From CAVRUH01 sp963822595 (GTDB lineage Bacteria > Chlamydiota > Chlamydiia > Chlamydiales > Waddliaceae), in the NCBI GenBank assembly GCA_963822595.1, contig CAWGIG010000001.1, forward strand, positions 930,001 through 994,000: DNA of 64,000 bases. Reading direction: 5' to 3'. Shown here piece after piece: positions 43,340 through 54,470 of this stretch. How positions within the stretch are numbered: position 1 is the first letter of the stretch; the number at the start of each line of letters is the position of its first letter. Position numbers and translations under genes: made by a program. A model generated the notes under the pieces. It was given only the letters and a program-made list of their open reading frames with translations. It searched no databases and was not told the DNA's origin.

Positions 43340-45103
43340 CTAGCACAATTCGCCGAAGGTGATGGAGGCGGGTACTCGGAACTTGTGAAGGAGACGCTTG
43401 AAAATTCGGGGCTGTTTCTCTTTTGTTCCCTTTTCAATAGATACAGGAATAATTTTATAGTCCGTATCTTGTAGAGTCTTCCTAAATGGATAGGAATTGT
43501 GAAGCTTTTCAATGGCTCCGGCAATGTCCGGATCTGAAATAAAAATACACACAGAAAAACCGCTATCTAAGATTTTCCGAATCTGCTTAAGGCACTGCTC
43601 ATTTTTTTCCAATCGCTCAATAGAGGGAATATTGACAATCCTTAAAAGATGATAAAGTCTTTTTAGCCAAGGCGTATGTTCGTGTTCATGTTCAATAAAA
43701 AAGCGCATCCGACATCTTTGAGCACCCAGCATCAGTAACGTATCATTCCAAGCGGTATGAGTACATATGTAAAGCGTTGGTGTATTAGATATATTTTCCA
43801 TTCCATTAAACGTAATTTGAAAATGGAGCCGGGAAAGGACCATTGCAACAAAACGGCTCAAATAATCATAGAATTGATACGTAATCACCACCGTTACGAT
43901 TAAAGCAATATCTCCCATTACCGTAAAACCTTTATCCGCACCAAAATCAAATACCTCTGTAATGAGGAAAAGCAATAAGGATGCACAAAGAACACCGATA
44001 TAACTTAAAAAGTTTGTGGCGGCTACGATTTCGCCTCTAGACTTTTTGGGGCTGGCGATTTGGATGTAAGAATCCAATGGGACTTGGTAAAATCCGCCGA
44101 ACATTCCCATAAGCATCACTAAAGGAATCACAGCGTACAGATGGTCTGAAAAAATATCTATCATATAAAGGCTGATGGCAATTCCCGCACCGGCAATGGG
44201 CACTATGCCTAACTCCGCTAACCTTCCGGAGATTTTTCCTGCCAAGAGAGACCCTGTTCCTATACCAAGCGCCGTAACCAAAAAGAGATAACCGCCTTGA
44301 ATGTCAGTAAGGTGTAGAGATTGCACGGCGAATGGAATCATATTCAATTGGACGTAAGCGCCTAAGAAAAGAAAAAAGGCAGAGCCGACGACAGCCGCCA
44401 ATAAAGAGGGTTCTTCAGTGGTGCTTTTAAGAGTCCGGTATATTTCACCTAGAAAGAAAACATTTAGACGTTTTTCGGAGCCTGCGGGCGGAGTATATTC
44501 AATGCAAAAACTAGTGATTAATCCAATAATACTGACGGCAAGACAAAATCCGCCGGCAATTAGATAGTGTCGGCCCGTGATATCTAGAAGGAAAGAGGCT
44601 AAGAAAGTTCCCAAGATAATCGCCAAGAAAGTAAATGAAGTCATTAGACCATTAGCTTTGCTGATTTTGTCAGTGGCAACGAGTTCGGGAAGGATTCCGT
44701 ATTTGGAAGGACTAAAGATAGCGCTTTGCAATGCCAGAAGAAAAAGAATGGCATAGCAACCAAAGATGCTGTCGAAATAGAAGGCAAATATGGCAGCGAC
44801 CATTGAAATAAATTCTAGGATCTTTGTTGCTACAATGATGTTTCGTTTGCTAAACCTGTCGGCGAGTGTTCCCGATGATGCGGAAAAAAGGAGAAAGGGT
44901 AAAACGAAAATAGCGCCGGTTATGGCCAAAATATGGTGGCAGTGTTCAATACCCTGGAGATCAATGAGAAAGTATACAATTAAAAGTTTATATACGTTAT
45001 CGTTTAGGGCACCAAGAAATTGGGTAACGTTTAAATAAGTAAAAGAAGAAAACCTTCTTATAAAAAAGGCAGTAACGTCTCTTGTTAAAAATGATTTAAT
45101 CAT
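43340..45103 (-). CDS. MFS lysophospholipid transporter-acyltransferase fusion (LplT-PlsC like)
   Basis: 587 residues. Residues 1 to about 420 are a 12-helix major facilitator with LADRFSKRNIIV as the loop 2-3 signature, like LplT. A PlsC-type acyltransferase domain follows, with HTAWND as the HX4D catalytic motif and RFFIEHEHEHTPWLKRLYH after it. In Aas-containing systems such fusions flip lysophospholipid inward and re-acylate it. The AMP-ligase part of a full Aas is absent or separate; no such gene follows. Chlamydiae scavenge and remodel host lipids, a plausible setting. The C-terminus ends just after a proline-rich strand, slightly early for the PlsC fold. Confidence 0.8.
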   Translation of the reverse strand: MIKSFLTRDVTAFFIRRFSSFTYLNVTQFLGALNDNVYKLLIVYFLIDLQGIEHCHHILAITGAIFVLPFLLFSASSGTLADRFSKRNIIVATKILEFISMVAAIFAFYFDSIFGCYAILFLLALQSAIFSPSKYGILPELVATDKISKANGLMTSFTFLAIILGTFLASFLLDITGRHYLIAGGFCLAVSIIGLITSFCIEYTPPAGSEKRLNVFFLGEIYRTLKSTTEEPSLLAAVVGSAFFLFLGAYVQLNMIPFAVQSLHLTDIQGGYLFLVTALGIGTGSLLAGKISGRLAELGIVPIAGAGIAISLYMIDIFSDHLYAVIPLVMLMGMFGGFYQVPLDSYIQIASPKKSRGEIVAATNFLSYIGVLCASLLLFLITEVFDFGADKGFTVMGDIALIVTVVITYQFYDYLSRFVAMVLSRLHFQITFNGMENISNTPTLYICTHTAWNDTLLMLGAQRCRMRFFIEHEHEHTPWLKRLYHLLRIVNIPSIERLEKNEQCLKQIRKILDSGFSVCIFISDPDIAGAIEKLHNSYPFRKTLQDTDYKIIPVSIEKGTKEKQPRIFKRLLHKFRVPASITFGELC

Positions 45104-45187
45104 AACCTAAGTATCTAGCAATTTCACGTTTAATTCAAGAGTTAAGTGGTTTTATAATAAATTAAATTTTAATTAGCGGTGGATTGT

Positions 45188-45442
45188 GCTAGTGGTAACA
45201 AGTAACAGGATTAGCAGGATCGCAAGTGGCATTGGGAATTAAGCTCGTAGTAACAAATAACAAGATAGGCAGGATCGCAAGCGGCAGGATAAAGAAAGGA
45301 TAAGAAAAGAAATAAAGAAATAAATAATAATTTGCAGGTTATGTTGATTAATAAAATTCATTATTGTTATTTATTTTTTTTCTTATCCTTTCTTTATCGT
45401 GCCGCTTGCGATCCTGCCTATCCTGTTATTTGTTACCACTAG
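45188..45442. repeat. Palindromic element, family 3 copy 2
   Basis: Left arm 45246-45318 and right arm 45371-45442 are near-perfect reverse complements: GTAACAAATAACAAGATAGG, GCAGGATCGCAAGCGGCAGG, ATAAAGAAAGGATAAGAAAA. A partial extra direct copy precedes it at 45188-45230 (ACAAGTAACAGGATTAGCAG). Same words as the 37.4-kb element. It fills the gap between two divergent gene starts (43340-45103 leftward, recC rightward), so it may sit on their promoters. Confidence 0.88.
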
Positions 45443-45530
45443 CTCAATCTCCATACAGAAATTACCTTGTATGGCATTGCTTTGGCGCATATAATTTAGT
45501 GAGACATGACTAATCGGATAAATTAAAAAA

Positions 45531-48500
45531 ATGCTGCGTATCAATTTTAGCAATCGCGTTGAGCTCCTGCTTGAAAAAATGAAGAAAGGACTCTATTCTA
45601 AGGAAAAATCTCCATTTACAAGGCGATTGGTCATTGTTCCTAGCCCGGCAATGAAATCTTGGATAATGCTACAACTCGCTAAGGATCAGAATTATGGTAT
45701 TTCTGCGGGATTGAATTTTGCTTATTTAGAGTCAGCGATTGAAGAACTGAAGCAAATTTTAAGTCCCACAGGTCAATATAAGAAAAAGACCCCTTTATTA
45801 GAAATTTCCTTGAAAATTGAGGCTGAAATCCGTTACGTGATCGAAAATGGCCCAGAAAGTGATATTTGGGAGCCCCTTTTGAATTATTTGAAAGTCCAAG
45901 ATTCTAAATTATCTAGAAAGAGCGAAAGACGGTTGGTGAGTCTGTCGAGTAAGCTTGCTACCCTATTTGATAGGTACGAAACCTATGGTTATCGGATGCT
46001 AGAAAGATGGCGAGGCGGTGAGGATGGAGGCTGGCAAGGGGAGCTATGGAGAAGAGTTATAGTTGAAAAGGTTGAAAATCAGGAAATTTTAACTAAAAAA
46101 CTTCAAATTGATCTGTTTTCGATTAGTTTTTTGCCAAAGAAGCATCATGAATTTCTGAAAAAAGTCGCAGAACATCATTCGGTAAACTATTTTGTGTTGT
46201 CTCCATGCCAGGCTTTTTGGACAGACGTTTTAACAGATAGAGAAAGTCGCCGGCTGAAGAAGTATTGGGAATCAAAGGGGGGGTCTGAACCGCAACTCAT
46301 TGCGCTTGAAGAGCTTCTTTTTGATAAGAATGCCCTTTTAGCCAATTTTGGCAGAATGGGACGTGAGATGGCGCTGTTATTGGAAGATGCCCATAACGAA
46401 ACCAATGAGGAGTACCAGGTGACCTCTCATGTTGTCGGACATCCCCAATATGAAGAATTTTTGTTTGAGAATATTGAGTTAAACGAAAAAAACGACCCGA
46501 TTACTTTGTTGGAAGGAGCACAGGCAGATTTATTATTTTTGCGAAATCCGGAAATCCAGGAAAAAATAGATTTATCAAAGGATGAAACCATACAAGTCCA
46601 TGTTGTTAGCAGTAAAATGCGCGAGGTTCAGGTTTTGTATGATGCGCTGATGGGGATAATGGATAAAAATTCGAAGGAATTGGATCCTGTTTGTCCCGGC
46701 GACATCATTGTGATGGCACCTGATATATCGGATTATGAGCCATATATTCGATCGGTATTTGAAGGAAAGATCGATTTTCAAATTATGGATCTCCATTTAT
46801 TGACTCAACATCCTTTGGTTCGATGTTTTCTGCACATGTTGTCGTTGCCGTTTACCCGATGGGATGTCAGTTCAGTATTGCAATTGCTTGAATGCGGATC
46901 GTTTAGGAAAAGACAGGGAATGACCGCTGATGATGCAGGCAGGATCAAGGCTTGGGTCAGGGAAGCAGGAGTTCGATGGGGTGGCGACAAGGTTCATCGA
47001 GAAGAGCTATTGAAGCAAAACCATTGCCTTAAAGGAATGGTGGAAGAAAGCGCTATTGGAACCTGGGAGCATGGTTTAGAGAGGCTTCTCTATGGTTGGA
47101 TCATGCGTTTGACGGAAAACGATGAGGTCAACGCCGGTATGGAAGTCATTCCCGTAGATAATTTAGAATTAACGCAAGGGGAGTTACTAGGCAGGTGGAT
47201 CTTTTTGTTTCAAGCATTGCGTCGTGATCTTAAGCTATTGATTGATGGAACAAGAATGACAGCACATGCATGGGCAAATGAACTCAAAAAGCTACTTGAA
47301 AAGTATTTAGTGAGTGAAAATGCGGAAGAAGAAGAAAGTAAAAATCACTTAATCCAGACCCTATCCTCGTTTGAAAGAGTATTAGATAATCAATCAAAGT
47401 ATTCATTTATAACCATACGGCATCATTTGATAGCCTCGTTGAATACGCAGAGGGTGTGTTATCGAGAGCCTCACTTGCAAGCGATACGATTTTGTTCGCT
47501 GCTACCGATGCGTGCGTTGCCTGCAAAAGTTATCGTGTTACTAGGGATGGAAGAAGGAGCCTTCCCGAGAAAAGATCAGACCCATTCTCTAAATTGCATG
47601 GCCAAAGAAACTGATACCGACTATAGTCCCTCACAGACAGATTTCGACAGGTATTTATTTCTGGAAATTCTTTTATCGGTTAGAAAGTATTTATTGATTA
47701 CCTATGTCGGGTACTCAAAATCTGATTCTAAGGAAAAACCATCATCACTTTTGATTTCGGAGTTGATGAACTATTTAGATGCAGGGTTTACAGTAGAAGG
47801 TGAAAAGCCATCTGAAAGATGCATTATAAAACATCCTTTTAGAGAGTATGACAAAAGGTATTTCGATGGAACGTTATTGAGTTATTCCCAGGAAAATTTT
47901 CGGGCGGCAGAGGCGTATTATCAGGATGAAAAGAAACCAAATCATCGTTTTATTCCGCAATTCGGTAGTGCATCTGAAAAGAAAGTTGAAGCAGAAATTA
48001 CGATCGATTTAAAAAACCTTGTTTCCATGGCAAGAAACCCTGTAGGGGCATATTACAACAAAACCTTAGGAATATATTTAGAGAAGGAAGAGGATATAAA
48101 AGTTAAAACGGAAGAAAGTTTTGTTTTGTCACCCCTAGAAAAAGCGATTATCAAAAGATCTTCCTTGAAATCCCCCTTTTCGCACGTTATAGATGTCGCT
48201 CAGAAAGAAGGGAAGCTCCCCCTAGGAACATTCCGAAACCTAGCTGTGAACGCTCTAGAAAAAGAAGTGATAGATTTAAAGTATAACCTAAAGAATGCAG
48301 GAATACTCTCGGAAGATATATTTGAAATCGAGTTTTCCGATTCTACTCGGCAGCCGATGCTAAAAGAAAATGGCATATTAAGACTTCCACCACTAGAGAT
48401 AAATTATAAAGATGCATTCAGAATAAAAATTATCGGAAAACTGACCGAGGTGGTGCCACAGGGGTTATTGGGGTATGTCGGCGACGAAAAAAGCGATGTG

Positions 48501-48902
48501 TTGAAAGTGTGGCCGCAGTATTTAACTTATTTATGTTTGTGTGAAAAATATTCATTGAATCTTGGTAAGCAATTGATATTTGCAAAAACAGGAACTGTGA
48601 AAGATCCTTATTTTCAAAATGCTCACAGTTTGTTGGAGCAGTATTTAGAGTATTATTTCGGTGCAACAGAAAACATCTCCCCGCTTATTCCTGAGTGGGT
48701 TCCTGATTTTATCAAATTAGATGCGGAAGCTTTTGAAAAGAAAGCAAAGTCTCAGTTGTCGGAGAGGTCTAAGCATTTTTATAATGAGTATATACGAATA
48801 ATGATGAAAGGTTCTGATTTTAAATCGACTCTAGAGCTATATGAGAACTGGAAACTTGTTGCGACGAAACTGTATGGAGAGATGTATGAAAACTGGTATT
48901 AG
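45531..48902 (+). CDS. recC: Exodeoxyribonuclease V gamma subunit RecC
   Basis: 1,123 residues. RecC is the inactivated helicase-like subunit that recognises Chi and splits the DNA strands. Recognisable: RRLVIVPSPAMKSWIMLQLA near the start, then VHVVSSKMREVQVLYDALM, DIIVMAPDISDYEPYI, and LPMRALPAKVIVLLGMEEGAFPR with SQTDFDRYLFLEILLS in the second helicase-like domain. Intact, and first of recC-recB-recD. It overlaps recB by 17 nt. Confidence 0.92.
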   Translation: MLRINFSNRVELLLEKMKKGLYSKEKSPFTRRLVIVPSPAMKSWIMLQLAKDQNYGISAGLNFAYLESAIEELKQILSPTGQYKKKTPLLEISLKIEAEIRYVIENGPESDIWEPLLNYLKVQDSKLSRKSERRLVSLSSKLATLFDRYETYGYRMLERWRGGEDGGWQGELWRRVIVEKVENQEILTKKLQIDLFSISFLPKKHHEFLKKVAEHHSVNYFVLSPCQAFWTDVLTDRESRRLKKYWESKGGSEPQLIALEELLFDKNALLANFGRMGREMALLLEDAHNETNEEYQVTSHVVGHPQYEEFLFENIELNEKNDPITLLEGAQADLLFLRNPEIQEKIDLSKDETIQVHVVSSKMREVQVLYDALMGIMDKNSKELDPVCPGDIIVMAPDISDYEPYIRSVFEGKIDFQIMDLHLLTQHPLVRCFLHMLSLPFTRWDVSSVLQLLECGSFRKRQGMTADDAGRIKAWVREAGVRWGGDKVHREELLKQNHCLKGMVEESAIGTWEHGLERLLYGWIMRLTENDEVNAGMEVIPVDNLELTQGELLGRWIFLFQALRRDLKLLIDGTRMTAHAWANELKKLLEKYLVSENAEEEESKNHLIQTLSSFERVLDNQSKYSFITIRHHLIASLNTQRVCYREPHLQAIRFCSLLPMRALPAKVIVLLGMEEGAFPRKDQTHSLNCMAKETDTDYSPSQTDFDRYLFLEILLSVRKYLLITYVGYSKSDSKEKPSSLLISELMNYLDAGFTVEGEKPSERCIIKHPFREYDKRYFDGTLLSYSQENFRAAEAYYQDEKKPNHRFIPQFGSASEKKVEAEITIDLKNLVSMARNPVGAYYNKTLGIYLEKEEDIKVKTEESFVLSPLEKAIIKRSSLKSPFSHVIDVAQKEGKLPLGTFRNLAVNALEKEVIDLKYNLKNAGILSEDIFEIEFSDSTRQPMLKENGILRLPPLEINYKDAFRIKIIGKLTEVVPQGLLGYVGDEKSDVLKVWPQYLTYLCLCEKYSLNLGKQLIFAKTGTVKDPYFQNAHSLLEQYLEYYFGATENISPLIPEWVPDFIKLDAEAFEKKAKSQLSERSKHFYNEYIRIMMKGSDFKSTLELYENWKLVATKLYGEMYENWY

Positions 48903-51900
48903 AAGTTTCGATGTATTAGACAGGACATTAAATATTAATCAAAACTACTTCCTAGAGGCATCTGCAGGAACAGGAAAAACATTTTCGATTGAAAATATTG
49001 TCGTTCGATTGTTATTAAGTGAAAAGCCGATTCAACTAGATGAAATACTTGTTGTGACTTTCACTAGAGCCGCCACAAGAGATTTAAAAGTAAGAATCAG
49101 ATCGAGCATTAAATCAATATTGCGAAGTTTTATTACGAAAAATAGCCCTCTGGATTATGTTTGCGCTGTAATTGAAAAAGGTGATGCTGCGATTGAAAAT
49201 GCCGAAAGAAAATTAAAGCAAGCTTTACTTGCTTATGATCAAGCGAACATTTATACCATACATCAATTCTGTTATCGGATGCTGAGCGATTTTGTTTTTG
49301 AAGGAAACTTCAGTCTAGAACGTGTTTCAGAGGATACTCCCCTTTCAAGTTCTTACATATTAACTATCATACGCGATTATTTTCGGACGGAAATTCGACC
49401 CGAGATTTTTAGTCCTCAGCAATTAAGTTTGCTTTTAAATGAATTTGACAACTCAATGGAGAATCTTGAAAAACGGCTTCTAGATACCATTACAAAAGGG
49501 ATTGAAATTGTTGCAACGCCTACCTATGCTGAACAATTTCATGAATTTAAACGGATCATGGGTAGGTTGTGTCATGAAATGGGAATCACGGGAGAAAAGA
49601 TTCTATCGGATTTTTATAAACTTGCTCCTTGCTTCAGCGGGATGTGTGACAAAAGCAAGAAAATTAAACACGAGCATATTGAAAAAGTTGAGAAATTTGC
49701 ATCTCTTTTTGATCAAGAAAACTGGGATACAGCGTGTTTTGAGCGCTTAATTGACGATAATTTATTTATCGTAGATGCATTTGATCCTGAAAAAATATTG
49801 AAGAAACAGAAGCCCTCCGATAGCGAACTTCAAATTCCCGGATTAAGAGATTTGTTGAAGAATAGTTTTCAGTCTTATGTTTCGCCGCAGCTAATTTTTG
49901 CGCGCATGGCATGTGGTTGTAGGATGCTCTTGAAAAGGCATCTAGATGAAGAGGAGATTTTAGGTTTCGATGAATTAATAGAGGCAACAAGAACAGCTGT
50001 TAAAAATCCAAAATTTATCGAAGCTGTTAGAAGTAAATTTAGATGTGCCATCATTGACGAGTTTCAGGATACGGATAATCACCAATGGGAAATATTTCGG
50101 AGTCTGTTTATTGATTCCGCGGAAAAATGGGGTAAATTGTATTTGGTAGGTGATCCAAAGCAATCGATATATGCTTTTAGACAGGCAGATATTTATACCT
50201 ACATTGAGGCGGGAACGAAGGTTAGGGGAGGAGTATCATGCGACATTAGACACAAATTTCCGATCGCAGCCAACGCTAATTAAGGCATTAAATACATTGT
50301 TCAGCGAAACGTCGTGTCCGGGGCTGATCACGCTACCGAAGATCCATGAAATTTTAGAATATAAAGATGTAAAATGCCCTTCAGGAGCAAAGGAAAAGAT
50401 TTTTTCTGATTCTTTGAAGTCGATTAATTTCTGTGTTGCGGAAGAGTTACAGGCGAAGACATTTTCGATCGAAAATTTAGAAGAAAAATATTTTCTTCCC
50501 TATTTGGCACAAGAAATTCAAGGCCTTAAAAAGAGAGACGGAGTTTCTTATTCTCAGTTTGCAGTATTGATTTCAGATAGGTTCCAGGGGCAGCGCGTGG
50601 CTGAATATTTGGAGAAATGGAATATACCTTGTATGACTCAGCGCAGCTCCAGTATTGTAGAATCCGAAGCATTCCAGGCTTTTAGAGATCTTTTGAAAGG
50701 GATTATTTCTCCGAATCACGAAAGTTCTCTTAAAACAGCCCTAGGAACACGATTGATTGGTTGGACCCATGAACAGGTCCGAAAATTGGAAGATTTGGAA
50801 ATATTGCAAGACACGCTTACGCGATTTTATTCATTGCGTCGCAAACTGTTTGAGGATGGCTTGTCGATCTTCTTCTATACATTGATGAATGAGAGTTGGG
50901 GTAATGGATTAAAAACTGTTAGAGAAGAGATTTTGATGCAGTCTGGTGGAGGAGAATTCTACCAAGACTTGATGGCTGTTATCGAAATTGTTTTAGATGA
51001 GCAAAGCCGTTTTTCTTTGACACCTATTGCATTGTTGAAATTTTTGGACGACTTTAAAATCCTTTCACAGAATGAGGATGAACGCTTAAAAAGATCTCTA
51101 GATCCTACTCAGGATGCGGTAAATATTCTGACGATACACTCAAGTAAAGGGTTGGAATTCGATATTGTGTTCGCTTTAGGACTCATTAAAACATCCCAGG
51201 CTCCGAAAGACTTGATTCCGATCGTAAAGGATGGAAAGAGGGTATTAGCTCCTGTATTGGATAAAGAAAATCCTGGCTATATTGAGCATTGCAAGGAGAT
51301 TGATGCGGAGAAGATGCGTCAGTTGTATGTTGCTTTAACACGAGCGAAATATCGTTTATATTGTCCTGTAGGCATTGTTCCTCTTGTTAAGGAATCTGAT
51401 CAGGGAATGGCTTCTCCGATGCAGCTATTTCTTGCGAGGTTGAATCAAGAGGCAGCGGAAGAAGAGGTCCTTTATCAACGCATCCATGGATATGATGGTT
51501 CTTTGCTTCGTGATTTTGTTTCTAAAAATTCAGAGGACATATCTTTAACTGTTTTGAATGATATTCATTTTAAAATTGATAAAAACGAGTTGCAGAGTGC
51601 TCCAACGCTTATATCTCCTTCGGTCTTTACTCCTCCGGGATCACCTATATACATTCATTCATTTACTTCGTTATCGAAACATGATAGTGGCGGATCTTCA
51701 TTTATGGGAGCTCCTAGAGACTTTAATGAAGTAGAAATGAACCCACACACGCTACCTTCAGGAAGTGAAACAGGGAATTTATTGCATTTCATTTTGGAAA
51801 ATTATCCTATTGGAAGTTCCGTTGAGGATACTGTCAGACCCTATGTTGAGTTTTCCCAATACAGAGAATGGTTTGCAACTATATGTGAAATCATCTCAAA

Positions 51901-52303
51901 TGTATTTCAAACGCAGCTTTTTGATGGATTCCGACTTGCTGATATCGATCCTGAAAAATGTTTTAGAGAGACGGAATTCATGTATTGTTATGAATCACAT
52001 TATCTTAAGGGAATTATCGATCTTGTTTTTGAGCATGATGGAAAATATTATATCGTCGATTGGAAGAGTAATTGGCTTGGACCTGACAGTACATATTATT
52101 CTCAGGAAAATCTAGAAATAGCCATGAAGGAAAATAATTATTTCTTTCAAGCACAGTTATATAAAGAGGCCCTCAAAAAGTATGTAAAGATTGTCGATAA
52201 CCGTGAATTCGAAGATGTATTTGGTGGTTCTTACTATCTATTCCTTAGGGGTTTAAGTTCTGATTCAGATCAAAAATTTGGAGTTTATAAATGTCCCATC
52301 TGA
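48886..52303 (+). pseudogene. recB: Exodeoxyribonuclease V beta subunit RecB, one frameshift
   Basis: 3'-5' helicase-nuclease. Walker A ASAGTGKTFSIENIVVR, motif II-like CAIIDEFQDTDNHQW, LVGDPKQSIYAFRQAD and TIHSSKGLEFDIVFALG helicase motifs, UvrD-type VALTRAKYRLY, and a C-terminal RecB nuclease motif (GIIDLVFEHDGKYYIVDWKS). The frame breaks at the G-run 50225-50228: reading GGG rather than GGGG joins TKVREEYHATLDTNFRSQPT, and the gene becomes 1,139 codons. A homopolymer miscall is the simplest explanation. If real, helicase motifs III-VI would be lost. ATG 48886 is chosen over 48841 because it matches the family start. Confidence 0.92.
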
Positions 52304-53967
52304 TCCGCAAATCCATTGCCGAATTGCTTGAAGAGGAGTTGATAGCGCCCATAGATTATGCTTTGGCCGACCGATTGATTTATAAAAATGGATCGGATTC
52401 TGAGGAAGCGTTTTTGTTTATATGTTATTTATCCAAGGCATCAAGAGAAGGCCATCTCTGTGTTAGAATGGATGGTGATGAGATATTGCCCCATCCCGAG
52501 CTTTTGATTTCTGTAGATAAGAAAACGATAATGGAAGGATTTGGAAAGCTGCCTGTATCTTTGATCGGTAGTATTGCTTCTACGCCCCTCTTTAGAAAGG
52601 GTCATTGCATTTACTTTCAGAAAAATTGGCTCTATGAAAGTGCTTTTGAAGAACATCTATCACGATTGCTTAGTGGGGAGCCAGAAATCAAATTAGATGA
52701 CGGATTGAAAAATACTGTTTTAGATGACTTGTGGAAAAAGGGAGTTCTGCTGCAAGAGCAATTTGACGCTATTAAAATGTCCTTGCAGAACACGTTGACG
52801 ATCATTTCCGGAGGGCCAGGAACAGGAAAAACGTATACAGCAGGTTTACTGATTAGGACTTTTTTTGATGCATTGCCTCATGAAGTAAAATCAAAAATGC
52901 ATATCGTGTTGGCGGCGCCAACAGGAAAAGCCGCTTCGAATCTTCAAAAGAGCATCCACAAAGCTTGTGGGAGTATTGAGGGGTTCCCGGAATTGCAAGC
53001 GCAAACGCTTCACTCATTGCTAGGACGAAGAAGTAGTTCTTCCTTATCACATCTTAAAGCTGATTTTTTGTTGATTGACGAAAGCTCGATGATTGATGCT
53101 TCGATTATGTCTCGATTATTGTCTAGTGTGAAGTCGGGTGCTCGGTTAATCTTTTTAGGGGATCCCCATCAGCTTCCGCCTGTGGAATCAGGGGCTTTAT
53201 TTGCAGACATGAACGTTCTGCTGAAAGATAATCGAGTAGAGCTTAAGCAGTGTTTGAGATCTGATTTGCAAGGTATTTTGGAGTTTGCTTCTAAAGTTAA
53301 AGAGGGGGATGCAGCTTCGGCATTGAATTTGCTTATGCATTCAAAGAAAGATTCCGGATTGCGATTATTAGAGTTGCCTGAAGATTCGATATCGAAGTTG
53401 AAAAAGTTTATTTTGCAATACGCTGTGAAACGTTTTCCTTCCTGTGTGCTATCCGATTTATCTTCCGTTGAATTGATTGATTCCTTTAATCGTTTTCGTA
53501 TTTTGTCGCCTATGCGTCGTGGTTCGTTTGGAGTGGAAGAGTTGAATCTTATGTTTTTGAATCATTTTAAGTCGCAGTTGGTATCGGGTCAGAGTTTTGT
53601 GGCGCCGATCATGCTGACTAATAATGATTATCGCTTGCAATTGTTTAATGGTGAGGTGGGAGTTCTTGTCAGTCCGTCGCAGGGCGAGGAGTATCTCCTT
53701 ATCCAATCTTCCGGGGGTGTCAGGAAGATTCCGGGCATATTAATTCCACGTTATGAATATGCTTATTGTCTATCAGTGCATAAAAGCCAGGGGAGTGAGT
53801 TTGATGAGGTTCTAGCGTTGTTTCCAGAGGGTTCGGAAGTGTTTGGTCGCGAGGTATTATATACAGCTGCGACACGCGCCCGAAAGCTGCTAGAGGTCTG
53901 GGGATCAAACATCACCTTACAAACAACGATCGAAAGAAAAGTAAAAAGAATTTCCGGAAAAATGTAG
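52291..53967 (+). CDS. recD: Exodeoxyribonuclease V alpha subunit RecD
   Basis: 558-residue 5'-3' helicase. Walker A SGGPGTGKTYTAG, LAAPTGKAASNLQ, Walker B-like FLLIDESSMIDASIM, LIFLGDPHQLPPVESG and the C-terminal VHKSQGSEFDEVLAL. Completes the RecBCD enzyme. The start overlaps recB by 13 nt. A large palindromic element begins at its stop. Confidence 0.92.
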   Translation: MSHLIRKSIAELLEEELIAPIDYALADRLIYKNGSDSEEAFLFICYLSKASREGHLCVRMDGDEILPHPELLISVDKKTIMEGFGKLPVSLIGSIASTPLFRKGHCIYFQKNWLYESAFEEHLSRLLSGEPEIKLDDGLKNTVLDDLWKKGVLLQEQFDAIKMSLQNTLTIISGGPGTGKTYTAGLLIRTFFDALPHEVKSKMHIVLAAPTGKAASNLQKSIHKACGSIEGFPELQAQTLHSLLGRRSSSSLSHLKADFLLIDESSMIDASIMSRLLSSVKSGARLIFLGDPHQLPPVESGALFADMNVLLKDNRVELKQCLRSDLQGILEFASKVKEGDAASALNLLMHSKKDSGLRLLELPEDSISKLKKFILQYAVKRFPSCVLSDLSSVELIDSFNRFRILSPMRRGSFGVEELNLMFLNHFKSQLVSGQSFVAPIMLTNNDYRLQLFNGEVGVLVSPSQGEEYLLIQSSGGVRKIPGILIPRYEYAYCLSVHKSQGSEFDEVLALFPEGSEVFGREVLYTAATRARKLLEVWGSNITLQTTIERKVKRISGKM

Positions 53968-53969
53968 TA

Positions 53970-54288
53970 GCGAAGCGCAATGTCATCAACTTAAAGAATG
54001 GTTTATCATTCCATGCGGGCTGAAGGCCTGCCTTTTGATAGCCCAGGCAGAGCAAAGCGAAGGCCTGGGTTGACGTCGATAAAAAAAGTCAGAGCCCTGC
54101 AAGGGCGACTCATTTCGGTGTAATTATATTTAAGCAAGAATGGATGAGTCGCCCTTGCAGGGCTTTTTCACTTTTTTCACCCTGAACCCAGACCTTCTCT
54201 TTGCTCTGTCTGGGCTGTCACGAAAATGGCTTTCAGCCCTCATGAAATGATAAACTATTCTTTAAGTGGATGACATTGCGCTTCGCAC
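53970..54288. repeat. Palindromic element, family 4 (320 bp, nested hairpins)
   Basis: Arms of about 150 nt (53970-54117 and 54137-54288) are reverse complements with scattered differences. Outer ends read GCGAAGCGCAATGTCATC and its complement. Inside each arm are nested hairpins: AGCCCAGGCAGAGCAAAG... with CCTGGG, and AGCCCTGCAAGGGCGACTCA near the centre. It begins within 3 nt of the recD stop. No gene inside. Confidence 0.9.
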
Positions 54289-54310
54289 AGGCACGACGCA
54301 AACGTCCCAA

Positions 54311-54392
54311 AGTCGATGTTGGAAATGGCCAATAAATTGACCTGGGGGAAAGAATCGATAAATGGATTCAATCCATATTTCCAACATCGACT
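54311..54392. other. Second hairpin before the DUF2608 gene
   Basis: AGTCGATGTTGGAAATGG at 54311-54328 pairs with 54373-54392, with a two-base bulge and a 44-nt loop. It could be a leader structure of the gene at 54471 or another repeat. Confidence 0.5.
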
Positions 54393-54470
54393 CGTCGATT
54401 ATTTTTGTGACTTGAAAGAAAAGAAGCGTACATGCATTCTCTGAACGAATCTTTTAAATTGGAGGCATTC

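Noticed and set aside
44790..45038. 82-residue frame antisense to the MFS gene start
   Set aside because: Shadow of the conserved transporter on the other strand.
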